Notes: generated from the letters alone by a model not told the origin. A stretch of DNA of 23,146 nucleotides from an uncultured beta proteobacterium (GCA_903886165.1 CAISLL010000080.1:1-23146); one strand, 5' to 3'. Shown: positions 6,761 to 15,672, counted from the stretch's first letter. Translations and numbers: made by a program.

Positions 6761-8890
6761 ATGGCTGAAGTGCATCAAGATGCAGGTGGTTCCGGTGCTG
6801 ACTTTGATCTAAGTCAGTTTTATCAGATTTTCTTTGAGGAAGCCGGTGAGAACCTGGATTTGATGGAGCGCATGTTGCTCAATCTGAATCTGGAGACCGC
6901 AGATGATGAAGAACTGAACGGCATTTTTCGCTGTGCGCACTCGGTCAAAGGTGGAGCCGCGACTTTTGGTTTTTCCGATGTGGCCGAGTTGACGCACCAA
7001 ATGGAGTCATTGCTTGACCGTTTGCGTCGGCATGAATTGCAGCCCAATTCAGCCATGGTGGATGTCTTGCTGGAGTCAGCGGACGCATCTCGCGGCCTGT
7101 TGGCACGCCATCAGGCCGGTGACGAAGGTGAAGGGCCTCCCACGGCTGAGTTGGTGCGCAGGATTCGGTCTATGGTTGCCGGGGAAGCGGTTGCCCAGAG
7201 CGCACCGGTTGCAGTAGCAGCGCCGCAACCACCCGTGGTGGTGACGGTTCCCGTGCAAACTCAGCAGCCAGTTGCCAAGGTCGCGTCGGATGGCGTTCGC
7301 CACCTTGTCGTTACGATCAGCCAACTGGATCGTCAGGACCAGGCGGATTCCTTGATGGAGCTTTTCCGTGACATTCCCGGCCTGGGTGAAATCAAGGCCG
7401 AGTCCGTGGCGCCGAATGGACCTCGAGTATTCTCAGTCAAGACCACCTCCAGCGACGAAGACTTGCTTGACTTGTTCGCGTTTCATGTGTCGCGGGAACA
7501 GGTCCTGATTTGTGACAGACAGCCAGAGTCAGGTCAAGTTGAGGCAGTGTCTCAGGTTGATTCAGTGGCGCCGCCGCCGGAAGTGGCAGCGCCACTGGCT
7601 GTTGCTGAATTCGGGTTTTTTGACGGTGCGCCGGGGACGCCTGGATCGCATGCGGTTGTGTCTGCGCCGGCGCTGGTCGCCAAGTCGGCGGTTGCCAAAC
7701 CAGCCGCGGCAGCTGGCGCCCCGCCTGAAGCTGCCACCATCCGCGTGGCTATCAGTAAGGTAGACCAGTTGATTAACCTCGTGGGTGAACTGGTGATCAC
7801 GCAAGCCATGCTGGCGCAAAACAGCCGCGCGCTTGACCCGGCTCTGTACCAGCAGTTGTTGACCGGTTTGATCGATCTGGATCGCAATACCCGTGACCTG
7901 CAGGAGTCCGTGATGTCCATCCGGATGATTCCCATGTCGATCGTCTTCAGCCGCTTCCCTCGCATGTTGCGCGACCTGGCCAGCAAACTCGGCAAGAAGG
8001 TGGATTTTGTCACGCAAGGTGAGGCAACTGAACTCGACAAGGGCCTGGTGGAAAAGATCACCGACCCATTGACGCACCTGGTGCGTAACAGTTGCGACCA
8101 TGGCATTGAAATGCCGGCAGACCGTATTCGGGCGGGTAAATCAGAGACCGGGACGATCACCCTGAGCGCGTCGCACCAAGGCGGCTCCATTGTGATCGAG
8201 GTGCGCGACGACGGGCACGGCATGTCACGCGAAAAAATTCTGTCGAAGGCACGCGAAAAAGGGTTGGATGTTTCCGACGCTATGACCGACAGCGAGGTTT
8301 GGCAGCTGATATTTGCGCCGGGTTTTTCCACTGCCGAGGTGGTCACGGATGTGTCGGGCCGAGGCGTCGGAATGGATGTAGTGAAGCGAAACATCACGTC
8401 GCTCAACGGCACGGTCGACATCGAGTCCGCTGAGGGTTATGGGATGAAGGTGTCCGTGCGTCTGCCCTTGACATTGGCCATCATGGATGGAATGTCGGTT
8501 GGCGTTGGCAATGAGGTCTATATTTTGCCGTTGTCGTCGGTGGTGGAGTCGTTCCAAGTCAAGTCGGAGGCGGTGAGCACAGTTGGGCAAGGTGCACAAC
8601 TGGTCAAGGTGCGTGATGAGTTCATGCCGGTGATCGAGTTGGAAAAGGTCTTTCAGGTGCCCCGCTTTGACTCGGACAAGACCAGCGACATCATGGTGGT
8701 GATTGAAGCCGAGGGTAGCCGTGTGGTGTTGCTGGTAGATGAGTTGTTGGGCCAGCAGCAGGTGGTGGTGAAGAACCTTGAATCCAACTACCGCAAGGTG
8801 CCAAATGTGTCAGGTGCAACCATTCTTGGCGATGGCAAGGTGGCCTTGATTCTCGATACTGCAGCGTTGGTTCGTCGTTCACGCCATTGA
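6761..8890 (+). CDS. cheA: Chemotaxis histidine kinase CheA
   Basis: CheA is the central kinase of chemotaxis; it is held at chemoreceptors by CheW and phosphorylates CheY and CheB. The product has 709 residues. P1 (about 15-140) carries the phosphorylated H60 in CAHSVKGGAATFGF. A P2-like small alpha/beta domain (about 180-255) follows, then a long proline/alanine-rich linker (about 255-325). P3 dimerisation (about 328-395) starts RVAISKVDQLINLVGELV. P4 has the N box (VRNSCDHGIE, near 443), G1 box (DDGHGM, near 483) and G2 box (GRGVGMDVV, near 533). P5, the CheW-like domain, fills about 575-705. There is no C-terminal receiver. GGAG at 6750-6753 supports the ATG. It lies between cheY and cheW. 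Confidence 0.97.
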   Translation: MAEVHQDAGGSGADFDLSQFYQIFFEEAGENLDLMERMLLNLNLETADDEELNGIFRCAHSVKGGAATFGFSDVAELTHQMESLLDRLRRHELQPNSAMVDVLLESADASRGLLARHQAGDEGEGPPTAELVRRIRSMVAGEAVAQSAPVAVAAPQPPVVVTVPVQTQQPVAKVASDGVRHLVVTISQLDRQDQADSLMELFRDIPGLGEIKAESVAPNGPRVFSVKTTSSDEDLLDLFAFHVSREQVLICDRQPESGQVEAVSQVDSVAPPPEVAAPLAVAEFGFFDGAPGTPGSHAVVSAPALVAKSAVAKPAAAAGAPPEAATIRVAISKVDQLINLVGELVITQAMLAQNSRALDPALYQQLLTGLIDLDRNTRDLQESVMSIRMIPMSIVFSRFPRMLRDLASKLGKKVDFVTQGEATELDKGLVEKITDPLTHLVRNSCDHGIEMPADRIRAGKSETGTITLSASHQGGSIVIEVRDDGHGMSREKILSKAREKGLDVSDAMTDSEVWQLIFAPGFSTAEVVTDVSGRGVGMDVVKRNITSLNGTVDIESAEGYGMKVSVRLPLTLAIMDGMSVGVGNEVYILPLSSVVESFQVKSEAVSTVGQGAQLVKVRDEFMPVIELEKVFQVPRFDSDKTSDIMVVIEAEGSRVVLLVDELLGQQQVVVKNLESNYRKVPNVSGATILGDGKVALILDTAALVRRSRH

Positions 8891-8920
8891 AGCGTGCGGG
8901 ACGATTCTGGAGAAAAAAAG

Positions 8921-9409
8921 ATGAGTGCAATTGAAAAAATGACTGATTCCGTGGCGGCGGGTACCCGCGAGTACCTCACCTTTCGCCTGAGCCGTGAAGA
9001 ATACGGCATTGACATTTTGAAGGTCCAGGAAATCCGTGGTTACGAGCCACCCACACGCATCGCCAATGCGCCGGATTTCATCAAGGGCGTGGTCAATCTG
9101 CGCGGAACGATAGTGCCGATCGTGGACATGCGCCTTAAATTCAATTGCGCCAGTGCCCAGTACGATGCGTTCACGGTGGTCATTATTCTCAACCTTCGTC
9201 AGCGCATTGTGGGCATTGTGGTGGATTCAGTCAGTGACGTGATGGAACTGGCACCCGAGAATTTGCGTCCTGCACCGGAAGTTGAAAGTGTGATCGACAG
9301 TGATGCGGTCATCGGCTTGGGATCGCTTGCAGACCGGATGCTGATCTTGCTGGACATTGAAAAATTGATGTCGGGCGTGGACATGGGCCTGGTGTCCGAG
9401 CCTTGCTGA
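8921..9409 (+). CDS. cheW: Chemotaxis coupling protein CheW
   Basis: CheW links CheA to the cytoplasmic tips of chemoreceptors. The 162-residue product is one CheW domain: EYLTFRLSREEYGIDILKVQEI at its start, then GVVNLRGTIVPIVDMR, the hallmark of the family. The ATG at 8921 is chosen because GGAGAA at 8909-8914 lies directly before it; a GTG at 8894 in frame would add nine residues but has no ribosome site. It follows cheA by 30 bases. Confidence 0.96.
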   Translation: MSAIEKMTDSVAAGTREYLTFRLSREEYGIDILKVQEIRGYEPPTRIANAPDFIKGVVNLRGTIVPIVDMRLKFNCASAQYDAFTVVIILNLRQRIVGIVVDSVSDVMELAPENLRPAPEVESVIDSDAVIGLGSLADRMLILLDIEKLMSGVDMGLVSEPC

Positions 9410-9430
9410 TGTTTGTGAGCCTGTAGCCAG

Positions 9431-10294
9431 ATGGCAGCTGCTCAAGCAGGCCAGTTTCAGCGGGATGCTGGCGTGCCGGACGCACAGGGGCGTGAATTCG
9501 CCTGGTCCGACGCGGATTTTGACCGGGTCCAGTCGCTGATTTACCAGCGTGCCGGTATCAGTCTGCATGATGGCAAGCACGCCATGGTGTACAGCCGCCT
9601 TTCCAGACGCTTGCGTGACACGGGTCACCAGAGTTTCAAAGCTTATTTAAGCTGGCTGGAAAATCAGGATGGGGCGGAGTGGCAAGAATTTGTCAATGCA
9701 CTTACCACAAACCTCACGTCATTCTTCCGGGAACATCATCATTTTGAAGTTCTCAGCGATTACCTGACGGCGCACAAGGCACATGCCACCTGGCGGGTCT
9801 GGTGCAGTGCCGCGTCCACCGGAGAAGAGCCATACTCCATATTGATGACAGCGGCCGATGCGCTGGGGGCGAACGCCCATTTCAAGCTCACTGCCAGCGA
9901 CATTGACTCGAAAGTGCTGGCCACAGCCACGCAGGGCGTGTATCGGCTGGAGAATCTGAAAAATGTGACCGAAGGCCAGTTGCAGCGGTACTTTTTAAAG
10001 GGCAAGGCAGCCAACAGTGGCATGGTCAGAGTCAAGCCAGAGCTGCAAAGAATGGTGGACTTCATCATAGTCAACCTGATCCGTGACGACTGGCCATTTC
10101 GTGAGCCGTTTGACCTGGTCTTTTGCCGCAATGTGATGATTTATTTTGACGCTCCGACTCAGCGCAAGGTGCTTGAGCGCATCCACCGCGTGATGGTGCC
10201 AGGCGGTTTGCTGTTTGTTGGCCATGCGGAAAATTTCAGCGAGTCGCGTGATCTGTTCGTGCTGAAGGGGAAAACCGTTTATGAGCGTCGCTAA
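9431..10294 (+). CDS. cheR: Chemotaxis protein methyltransferase CheR
   Basis: CheR methylates glutamates of chemoreceptors using S-adenosylmethionine, which sets receptor sensitivity. The product is 287 residues. After a variable N-terminal tail, the helical domain (about 25-105) ends in NALTTNLTSFFRE, followed by the Rossmann-like domain with the cofactor motif SAASTGEEPYS (about 127-137) and the late motif LVFCRNVMIYFD. These are standard for active CheR. The last 14 bases overlap cheD. The chemoreceptor encoded at 17246-18943 ends in a pentapeptide that fits the tether site of CheR proteins. Confidence 0.96.
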   Translation: MAAAQAGQFQRDAGVPDAQGREFAWSDADFDRVQSLIYQRAGISLHDGKHAMVYSRLSRRLRDTGHQSFKAYLSWLENQDGAEWQEFVNALTTNLTSFFREHHHFEVLSDYLTAHKAHATWRVWCSAASTGEEPYSILMTAADALGANAHFKLTASDIDSKVLATATQGVYRLENLKNVTEGQLQRYFLKGKAANSGMVRVKPELQRMVDFIIVNLIRDDWPFREPFDLVFCRNVMIYFDAPTQRKVLERIHRVMVPGGLLFVGHAENFSESRDLFVLKGKTVYERR

Positions 10295-10928
10295 GGTGAC
10301 AAACGCTCGCGTGTCAAATGTTGACCACCTGAAGTCGCTGCCGCGCAATCCGGGTGAGGCGTCTTTTTTCTACAGTGACCATCATTTTCAGTACGACGCT
10401 GTGAAGGTGTTGCCTGGCGAATACTATGTGGCGAGAGACGATATCATGGTCATGACGGTGCTGGGTTCCTGCATTTCGGCGTGTATCTGGGACGGGCGTG
10501 TAAGGGCTGGTGGCATGAACCATTTCATGTTGCCCGACGGCGACAGCGCGGATGGTGGAGGGCGGTACGGGTCTTACGCCATGGAACTGCTCATCAATCA
10601 GATGTTAAAACTCGGCGCACGCCGTGAATCCATGCAGGCCAAGATATTTGGTGGCGCCCAGGTCATGGCGGGTTTTACCTCCATGAATGTCGGGGAGAGA
10701 AACACCAGGTTTGTGCTGGATTACCTTGCCACAGAGCGAATCCCGGTGGTGTCACAGGACGTGCTGGACATTCATCCCAGAAAGGTCTGTTTTTTTCCTG
10801 TCACCGGCAAGGCATTGGTGAAGCGCCTGGCGCATTCCCATCCGGAGACATTGGCGGTTGAAGAGCGCAAGGGCAATGCGGCCACAGTGGCCAGGTCGAC
10901 ATCCGGTGGTTCTGTCGATTTGTTTTGA
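10281..10928 (+). CDS. cheD: Chemoreceptor glutamine deamidase CheD
   Basis: CheD deamidates glutamines in chemoreceptors and so creates methylation sites. The 215-residue product contains the catalytic cysteine C64 in VLGSCISACIWD, the histidine H81 in GGMNHFMLPD and a threonine (T59) just before the cysteine, matching the family triad. The C-terminal extension after about residue 185 is low in complexity. The ATG at 10281 lies inside the end of cheR (14-base overlap), with AAGGGG at 10265-10270 as ribosome site, so the two are probably translated together. Confidence 0.95.
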   Translation: MSVAKVTNARVSNVDHLKSLPRNPGEASFFYSDHHFQYDAVKVLPGEYYVARDDIMVMTVLGSCISACIWDGRVRAGGMNHFMLPDGDSADGGGRYGSYAMELLINQMLKLGARRESMQAKIFGGAQVMAGFTSMNVGERNTRFVLDYLATERIPVVSQDVLDIHPRKVCFFPVTGKALVKRLAHSHPETLAVEERKGNAATVARSTSGGSVDLF

Positions 10929-10938
10929 GGATCAGGAC

Positions 10939-12012
10939 TTGAAGAAAATTCGTGTGCTTGTGGTGGACGATTCGGCCCTGGTGCGCAGTCTGTTGGCTGG
11001 CATCATCAACCGTCAGTCTGACATGGAATGTGTGGGCGCGGCCAATGACCCGTTGATTGCCCGTGAAATGATCCGCGAGCTTGATCCGGATGTCATCACC
11101 CTCGACATTGAGATGCCTCGCATGGACGGCATTGATTTTCTTGGCCGCCTGATGCGCTTGCGGCCCATGCCGGTGGTCATGATTTCGACCCTTACCGAGC
11201 GCGGTGCGGAAGTCACGATGAGGGCGCTGGAACTCGGCGCCGTTGATTTCGTCTCCAAGCCCCGCATTGGAGTCGTGGATGGCCTGGGAGAGTTGTCGAC
11301 CCAGATTGTTGACAAAATCCGGATTGCGGCGAGCGCACACATCAGACGGGCAAGACCTTCAGTTGCGCAGCCACAAGACAACCCCGAACGATTGCCCATG
11401 ACCCTGGCCGGGCGGGTTTCCACCGAAAAACTGGTGTTCATTGGCGCATCAACCGGTGGCACCGAGGCGATCAAGGAAGTGTTGACGCTTTTGCCGGCAG
11501 ATTTTCCTGCCATCGTCATTACCCAGCACATGCCGCCGGGCTTCACCACCAGTTTTGCCGCCAGACTTGACAGTCTGTGCCGGATTTCTGTGCGCGAGGC
11601 AGTACATGGTGAACGCTTGTTGCCCGGCCATGCCTACCTGGCACCAGGAGGCAAGCAGTTCCGGGTGGACCGCAGCGGTGCCAACTATGTGGCCGTGGTG
11701 GAAGACGGTGAGCCCGTCAATCGCCACAAGCCGTCGGTTGAAGTGCTTTTCAAGTCTGCGGCCAGAGTGGCCGGTCGCAACGCCTTTGGCATCATGTTGA
11801 CGGGCATGGGCAACGATGGTGCCAAAGCCATGAAAGAGATGAGAGACGCTGGCAGTTACAACATTGTGCAGGACGAGGCGTCCTGCGTGGTGTTTGGCAT
11901 GCCCAGGGAAGCAATTGCCCACGGCGCTGCAGATGAAGTCCTGCCCCTGCGCGACATTGCCGGGGCCCTGATTGCCAAACTGAACACCTTGTCCGACCGT
12001 TTTCGGGTGTAG
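10939..12012 (+). CDS. cheB: Chemotaxis methylesterase/deamidase CheB
   Basis: CheB removes methyl groups from chemoreceptors once its receiver domain is phosphorylated by CheA. The 357-residue product has a receiver (D10-D11, phospho-acceptor D56 in ITLDIEMP) and a C-terminal esterase with the triad S171 (GASTGGTEAI), H197 (ITQHMPPG) and D293 (TGMGNDGA), each seven positions later than in Escherichia coli. The chosen start is TTG at 10939, giving the standard N-terminus MKKIRVLVVDDS; GAGG at 10927-10930, overlapping the cheD stop, is the likely ribosome site. The frame is open further upstream inside cheD, but an earlier start would add an unrelated tail. It is the last gene of the operon. 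Confidence 0.95.
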   Translation: MKKIRVLVVDDSALVRSLLAGIINRQSDMECVGAANDPLIAREMIRELDPDVITLDIEMPRMDGIDFLGRLMRLRPMPVVMISTLTERGAEVTMRALELGAVDFVSKPRIGVVDGLGELSTQIVDKIRIAASAHIRRARPSVAQPQDNPERLPMTLAGRVSTEKLVFIGASTGGTEAIKEVLTLLPADFPAIVITQHMPPGFTTSFAARLDSLCRISVREAVHGERLLPGHAYLAPGGKQFRVDRSGANYVAVVEDGEPVNRHKPSVEVLFKSAARVAGRNAFGIMLTGMGNDGAKAMKEMRDAGSYNIVQDEASCVVFGMPREAIAHGAADEVLPLRDIAGALIAKLNTLSDRFRV

Positions 12013-12013
12013 C

Positions 12014-12038
12014 GCCGGGTGGCGGCAAGCCACCCGGC
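12014..12038. terminator. Hairpin between convergent cheB and bkdB
   Basis: GCCGGGTGG at 12014-12022 pairs perfectly with CCACCCGGC at 12030-12038 across a seven-base loop. It lies in the 29-base gap where two operons meet tail to tail. No run of T follows on either strand, so it is a possible bidirectional stop or transcript-end stabiliser and not a textbook intrinsic terminator. Confidence 0.55.
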
Positions 12039-12041
12039 AAT

Positions 12042-13385
12042 TCAAACCAGAAGCGTACCGGGGCACTCCAGGTAGCCGCGCATTTGCTGAATGAATTCAG
12101 CCGCGTGCATGCCGTCCACGACCCTGTGGTCAAACGACGAGGACAGGTTCATCATCTTGCGCGCAACCACCAGCCCGCCCTTGATCATGGGTCGCTCGAC
12201 AATGCGGTTGGTGCCCACAATCGCGACTTCAGGGTGGTTGATGACCGGTGTGCTGACAATACCGCCCAAGGCGCCCAGACTGGTCAGGGTGATGGTCGAG
12301 CCGCTCAGATCTTCGCGCGACGCCTTGCCGCTGCGGGCTGCCTCACTGGTGCGTAACACGGCAGCGGCGCAAGCCCAGAGGTCAAGTGCCTCGGCGTGGC
12401 GGATGACTGGCACCATCAAGCCGCCCGGCGTTTGTGTGGCCAGGCCCAGGTGCACTGCGGCGAAACGGGTGACTTCGTTGCTGTCGTCGTTGTATCGTGC
12501 ATTGACTTCGGGGTGATCGCGTACTGCCAGCACCATGGCGCGGATGAGGAATGGCAGCAGGGTCAAACGCCCTTGTGTTGCCCCATGTCTGCTGTTCAAC
12601 CGTGTCCGCAAGTCTTCCAGTTCGGTTACATCGATTTCTTCAACGTAGGTGAAATGCGGGATGCGGCGCTTGGCGTCCTGCATTTTTTGCGCAATTTTTC
12701 GGCGCAGGCCGATCACGGGAATAGCTTCTTGTGTCTCCAATACCCTGTAGCGCACGTCCTTATTACGTGAGTAGCTATCAACGTAAGAGCTATTAGGCAC
12801 CTGGGTGGGGGCGGTGCCCGTTGCACTGGCGGGTGAGAATGCTGTCAGGTCGGCTTGCGTGATCCGTCCAGCGGGGCCGGTGCCCTTCACGCTGGCCAAC
12901 TCAATGCCCAATTCCCAGGCGCGCTGGCGCACCGCTGGCGCGGCGATCGGTCGAGCGTTGGCTTGCACAGTGCCCGGTACTTGTACGGTGGCCGGGCTTA
13001 TGGCAGTGGCCACGGGATTGGCAGCAGGGCGTTCGGGTGCTGGTGCCGGTTTGGCTGCTGGTGCCGGTTTGGCTGCCGCCATCGCAACAGCGGCAACTGT
13101 GACGGCTGTTGCTGCAAGCGGTGCATCTTCCTGCTGACTGGAACCCGTTGCCTCAATGTGAATGATCTCCGTTCCCACGGCCACCACTTGCCCCACGGCG
13201 GCGTTCAGTGACACCACCGTGCCGGCCACATGCGAGGGGATTTCCACGGTGGCCTTGTCGGTCATCACGTCGGCCAGGATCTGGTCTTCAACCACCATGT
13301 CACCCACCTTGACATGCCATGCGACCAGTTCGACCTCGGCAATTCCTTCGCCGATGTCGGGCATCTTGATTGTTTGCATAGCCAT
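12042..13385 (-). CDS. bkdB: Branched-chain 2-oxo acid dehydrogenase E2 (lipoamide acyltransferase)
   Basis: This is the E2 core of the branched-chain 2-oxo acid dehydrogenase, which passes acyl groups from E1 to coenzyme A during valine, leucine and isoleucine breakdown. The 447-residue product has one lipoyl domain with the lipoylated K44 in VMTDKATVE, an alanine/proline-rich linker, a peripheral subunit-binding domain (about 138-175, ending GPAGRITQADL) and a catalytic domain with H420 and D424 in DHRVVDG. The ATG at 13385 is chosen because GGAGG lies seven bases before it (13393-13397); a longer frame start inside bkdA2 is rejected. The second linker (about 201-214) is encoded by a repeat-like sequence. 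It follows bkdA2 by two bases. A pyruvate dehydrogenase E2 is possible, but the neighbours favour Bkd. Confidence 0.92.
   Translation of the reverse strand: MAMQTIKMPDIGEGIAEVELVAWHVKVGDMVVEDQILADVMTDKATVEIPSHVAGTVVSLNAAVGQVVAVGTEIIHIEATGSSQQEDAPLAATAVTVAAVAMAAAKPAPAAKPAPAPERPAANPVATAISPATVQVPGTVQANARPIAAPAVRQRAWELGIELASVKGTGPAGRITQADLTAFSPASATGTAPTQVPNSSYVDSYSRNKDVRYRVLETQEAIPVIGLRRKIAQKMQDAKRRIPHFTYVEEIDVTELEDLRTRLNSRHGATQGRLTLLPFLIRAMVLAVRDHPEVNARYNDDSNEVTRFAAVHLGLATQTPGGLMVPVIRHAEALDLWACAAAVLRTSEAARSGKASREDLSGSTITLTSLGALGGIVSTPVINHPEVAIVGTNRIVERPMIKGGLVVARKMMNLSSSFDHRVVDGMHAAEFIQQMRGYLECPGTLLV
12743..12782. repeat. Degenerate dispersed-repeat copy inside bkdB
   Basis: From CTGTAGCGC (12745-12753) to AGCTA (12773-12777) this matches 22914-22946 in the adaptor gene without gaps: 23 of 34 aligned positions agree when one further base is included, with conserved ends and a variable middle. 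It encodes the linker at about residues 201-214 of the bkdB product on the minus strand. An in-frame insertion that was tolerated in a flexible linker is the simplest reading. Confidence 0.5.
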
Positions 13386-13387
13386 GT

Positions 13388-14422
13388 TCAGGCCTCCATC
13401 ACACGTTTGAAAGCCGCCGCCACCCGCGCCGGCCCCGGAAAATACGACCACTCCTGCGCATGGGGGTAGGGTGTGTCCCAGCCAGTCACGCGCTCAATTG
13501 GCGCTTCCAGATGGTAGAAACAATGCTCCTGAATCAGGGCAGACAACTCGGCACCGAGCCCGTTGGTGCGCGTGGCCTCATGCACGATGACGCAGCGCCC
13601 GGTTTTTTTCACCGAGGCCACCAACGTGTCGAGATCCAGCGGCCACAGGCTGCGCAAGTCAATGATTTCGGCATCCACTCCGCTTTCCAGCGCAGCCGCC
13701 TCGGCCACATGCACCATGGTGCCGTACGCAATGACAGTCACGGCCTTGCCTGGGCGGGTGACGCGCGCGCTGTCCAGTGGCACGGTGTAATAACCCTCGG
13801 GCACTTCGCCCAACGGGTGTTTGCTCCAGGGCACCACCGGGCGCTCATGGTGGCCGTCAAAGGGTCCGTTGTAGAGGCGCTTGGGTTCCAGAAAAATGAC
13901 AGGGTCGTCGTTTTCAATCGATGCAATCAGCAGGCCTTTGGCGTCATACGGATTGGAGGGCATGACGGTGCGCAAGCCACACACCTGGGTGAACATGGCC
14001 TCGGGGCTCTGGCTGTGCGTCTGACCGCCATAAATGCCGCCGCCACAGGGCATGCGAATGGTGATGGGGCAGGTGAAATCACCCGCCGAGCGGTAACGCA
14101 GGCGCGCAGCCTCCGAGACGATCTGGTCCGTGGCGGGGTAGACGTAATCGGCAAACTGGATCTCGACCACCGGGCGCAGGCCGTAGGCGCCCATGCCCAC
14201 TGCGGTGCCAACGATGCCACCTTCAGAGATAGGCGCGTCAAACACACGCTGGTTGCCGTGTTTTTGTTGCAGCCCTTCGGTGCAACGGAAGACGCCGCCA
14301 AAATAGCCGACATCCTGGCCGTAAACGACCACGTTCGGGTCACGCGTGAGCATGACGTCCATGGCCGAGCGCAGCGCCTGGATCATGGTCATGGGGCTGG
14401 TTTTCATGGTGCTGTCAATCAT
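13388..14422 (-). CDS. bkdA2: Branched-chain 2-oxo acid dehydrogenase E1 beta subunit
   Basis: E1 beta pairs with E1 alpha in the thiamine-diphosphate decarboxylase that starts the Bkd reaction. The 344-residue product has the transketolase pyrimidine-binding domain (about 12-190) with VFDAPISEGGIVGTAVGMG, where the conserved glutamate contacts the cofactor, and the C-terminal transketolase domain (about 205-335) with IDLRSLWPLD and the family ending RVTGWDTPYP. The start at 14422 has GGGAG at 14430-14434 inside the preceding gene; methionines at residues 6 and 11 are alternatives. It is separated from bkdA1 by two bases and from bkdB by two bases, a tight operon. Confidence 0.94.
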   Translation of the reverse strand: MIDSTMKTSPMTMIQALRSAMDVMLTRDPNVVVYGQDVGYFGGVFRCTEGLQQKHGNQRVFDAPISEGGIVGTAVGMGAYGLRPVVEIQFADYVYPATDQIVSEAARLRYRSAGDFTCPITIRMPCGGGIYGGQTHSQSPEAMFTQVCGLRTVMPSNPYDAKGLLIASIENDDPVIFLEPKRLYNGPFDGHHERPVVPWSKHPLGEVPEGYYTVPLDSARVTRPGKAVTVIAYGTMVHVAEAAALESGVDAEIIDLRSLWPLDLDTLVASVKKTGRCVIVHEATRTNGLGAELSALIQEHCFYHLEAPIERVTGWDTPYPHAQEWSYFPGPARVAAAFKRVMEA

Positions 14423-14424
14423 GC

Positions 14425-15672
14425 TCAGGCTCCCTGCTCTTGTTGTTGGGCCTGGCGTTGACGCATCAGGTGTGCTGGCATGTCCTTGAATACATCCTCA
14501 AACATGCTGGTCGGGTTTTGTGAATGCGTGTCCGCCAGCGTGCCGTATTTTTCAGCTTCTTTCTGGGCCGCGCTGACCTCGGCCTCCAACGCTTTCCTGG
14601 TTGCCTCATGCTCGGCATCAGACCAGGCTTGCAGGCGGATCAAATGTTTCTTCAGTCGCTCGATCGGGTCACCGAGCGGAAAACGCGCCGCATCGTTGGC
14701 GGGGCGATACTTGGTTGGGTCGTCCGAGGTGGAGTGTGGTCCGGCCCGGTAAGTCACCCACTCGATCAGCGTTGGACCATAGTTGGAGCGGGCCCGCTCC
14801 AGCGCCCACTTGGAGGCTGCGTACACTGCCAGAAAATCATTGCCATCCACCCTCAGGGACGCAATGCCGCAGCCCGCGCCGCGCGCGGCGAACGTGGTGC
14901 CTTCACCACCGGCAATGGCTTGAAAGGTGGAGATGGCCCACTGGTTGTTGACCACATTGATGATCACTGGCGCGCGGTAGACATGGGCAAAGGTCAGGGC
15001 GGTGTGAAAGTCTGCCTCGGCGGTGGCGCCGTCGCCAATCCAGGCGGAGGCCACTTTGTCGTCACCCTTGATGGCGCTGGCCATGGCCCAGCCGACGCCC
15101 TGGATCACCTGTGTGGCCAGGTTGCCGGAGATCGAGAAAAAGCCCTGCTTCTTGCTGGAATACATCACCGGCAGTTGTCGTCCCTTCATAGGGTCATGAT
15201 CGTTGCTGTAAAGCTGGCAGATCATGTCCACCATGTTGTTGTCTTCACGGGCCAGCAACAGGCCTTGCTGCCGGTAGGTGGGGAAACACATGTCACCGTC
15301 GCCAATGGCCAGCGCATGGGCGCAGGCAATGGCCTCTTCGCCCAGGCACTGCATGTAAAACGACATTTTTTTCTGCCGCTGGGCAATCAGCATGCGGGCG
15401 TCAAAGGCACGGGTGAGCAGCATGGCGCGTATGCCGCGCTTGAGCAGGGCAATGTCCATTTGCGGCGCCCACGGGCCGACGGCGTTACCGTCGTCATCGA
15501 GCACGCGGATCAACGCAAAGGCCAGGTCGTTGGTTTGTGCGGCAGCCACATCCACGGGTGGGCGGCGCTTGGCGCCGGCGGCTGACAAAGGGAGGTAAGA
15601 AAAATCAGTGTCGTTGCCGGGACGCCCGGTCGGCTCCGGCACGTGCAGGTGCAAAGGTTTGCGCTGTGGCAT
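14425..15672 (-). CDS. bkdA1: Branched-chain 2-oxo acid dehydrogenase E1 alpha subunit
   Basis: E1 alpha carries the thiamine diphosphate site of the Bkd complex and decarboxylates branched-chain 2-oxo acids. The 415-residue product matches Pseudomonas-type BkdA1 from the first residues (LHVPEPTGRPG, then TDFSYL) through SFYMQCLGEEA, the cofactor motif GDG at 213-215 ending with NN at 242-243, and the conserved serine loop HSTSDDPTKYR. That N-terminal extension separates it from pyruvate dehydrogenase alpha chains. AGGAGA (complement of 15680-15685) precedes the ATG. It is the first gene of the bkdA1-bkdA2-bkdB operon; the shared E3 (lipoamide dehydrogenase) is not in this window. Confidence 0.95.
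   Translation of the reverse strand: MPQRKPLHLHVPEPTGRPGNDTDFSYLPLSAAGAKRRPPVDVAAAQTNDLAFALIRVLDDDGNAVGPWAPQMDIALLKRGIRAMLLTRAFDARMLIAQRQKKMSFYMQCLGEEAIACAHALAIGDGDMCFPTYRQQGLLLAREDNNMVDMICQLYSNDHDPMKGRQLPVMYSSKKQGFFSISGNLATQVIQGVGWAMASAIKGDDKVASAWIGDGATAEADFHTALTFAHVYRAPVIINVVNNQWAISTFQAIAGGEGTTFAARGAGCGIASLRVDGNDFLAVYAASKWALERARSNYGPTLIEWVTYRAGPHSTSDDPTKYRPANDAARFPLGDPIERLKKHLIRLQAWSDAEHEATRKALEAEVSAAQKEAEKYGTLADTHSQNPTSMFEDVFKDMPAHLMRQRQAQQQEQGA

Noticed and set aside
12805..13137. Long alanine/glycine-rich open frames opposite the bkdB linker region
   Set aside because: They are a by-product of the alanine/proline-rich linker codons of bkdB on the other strand.
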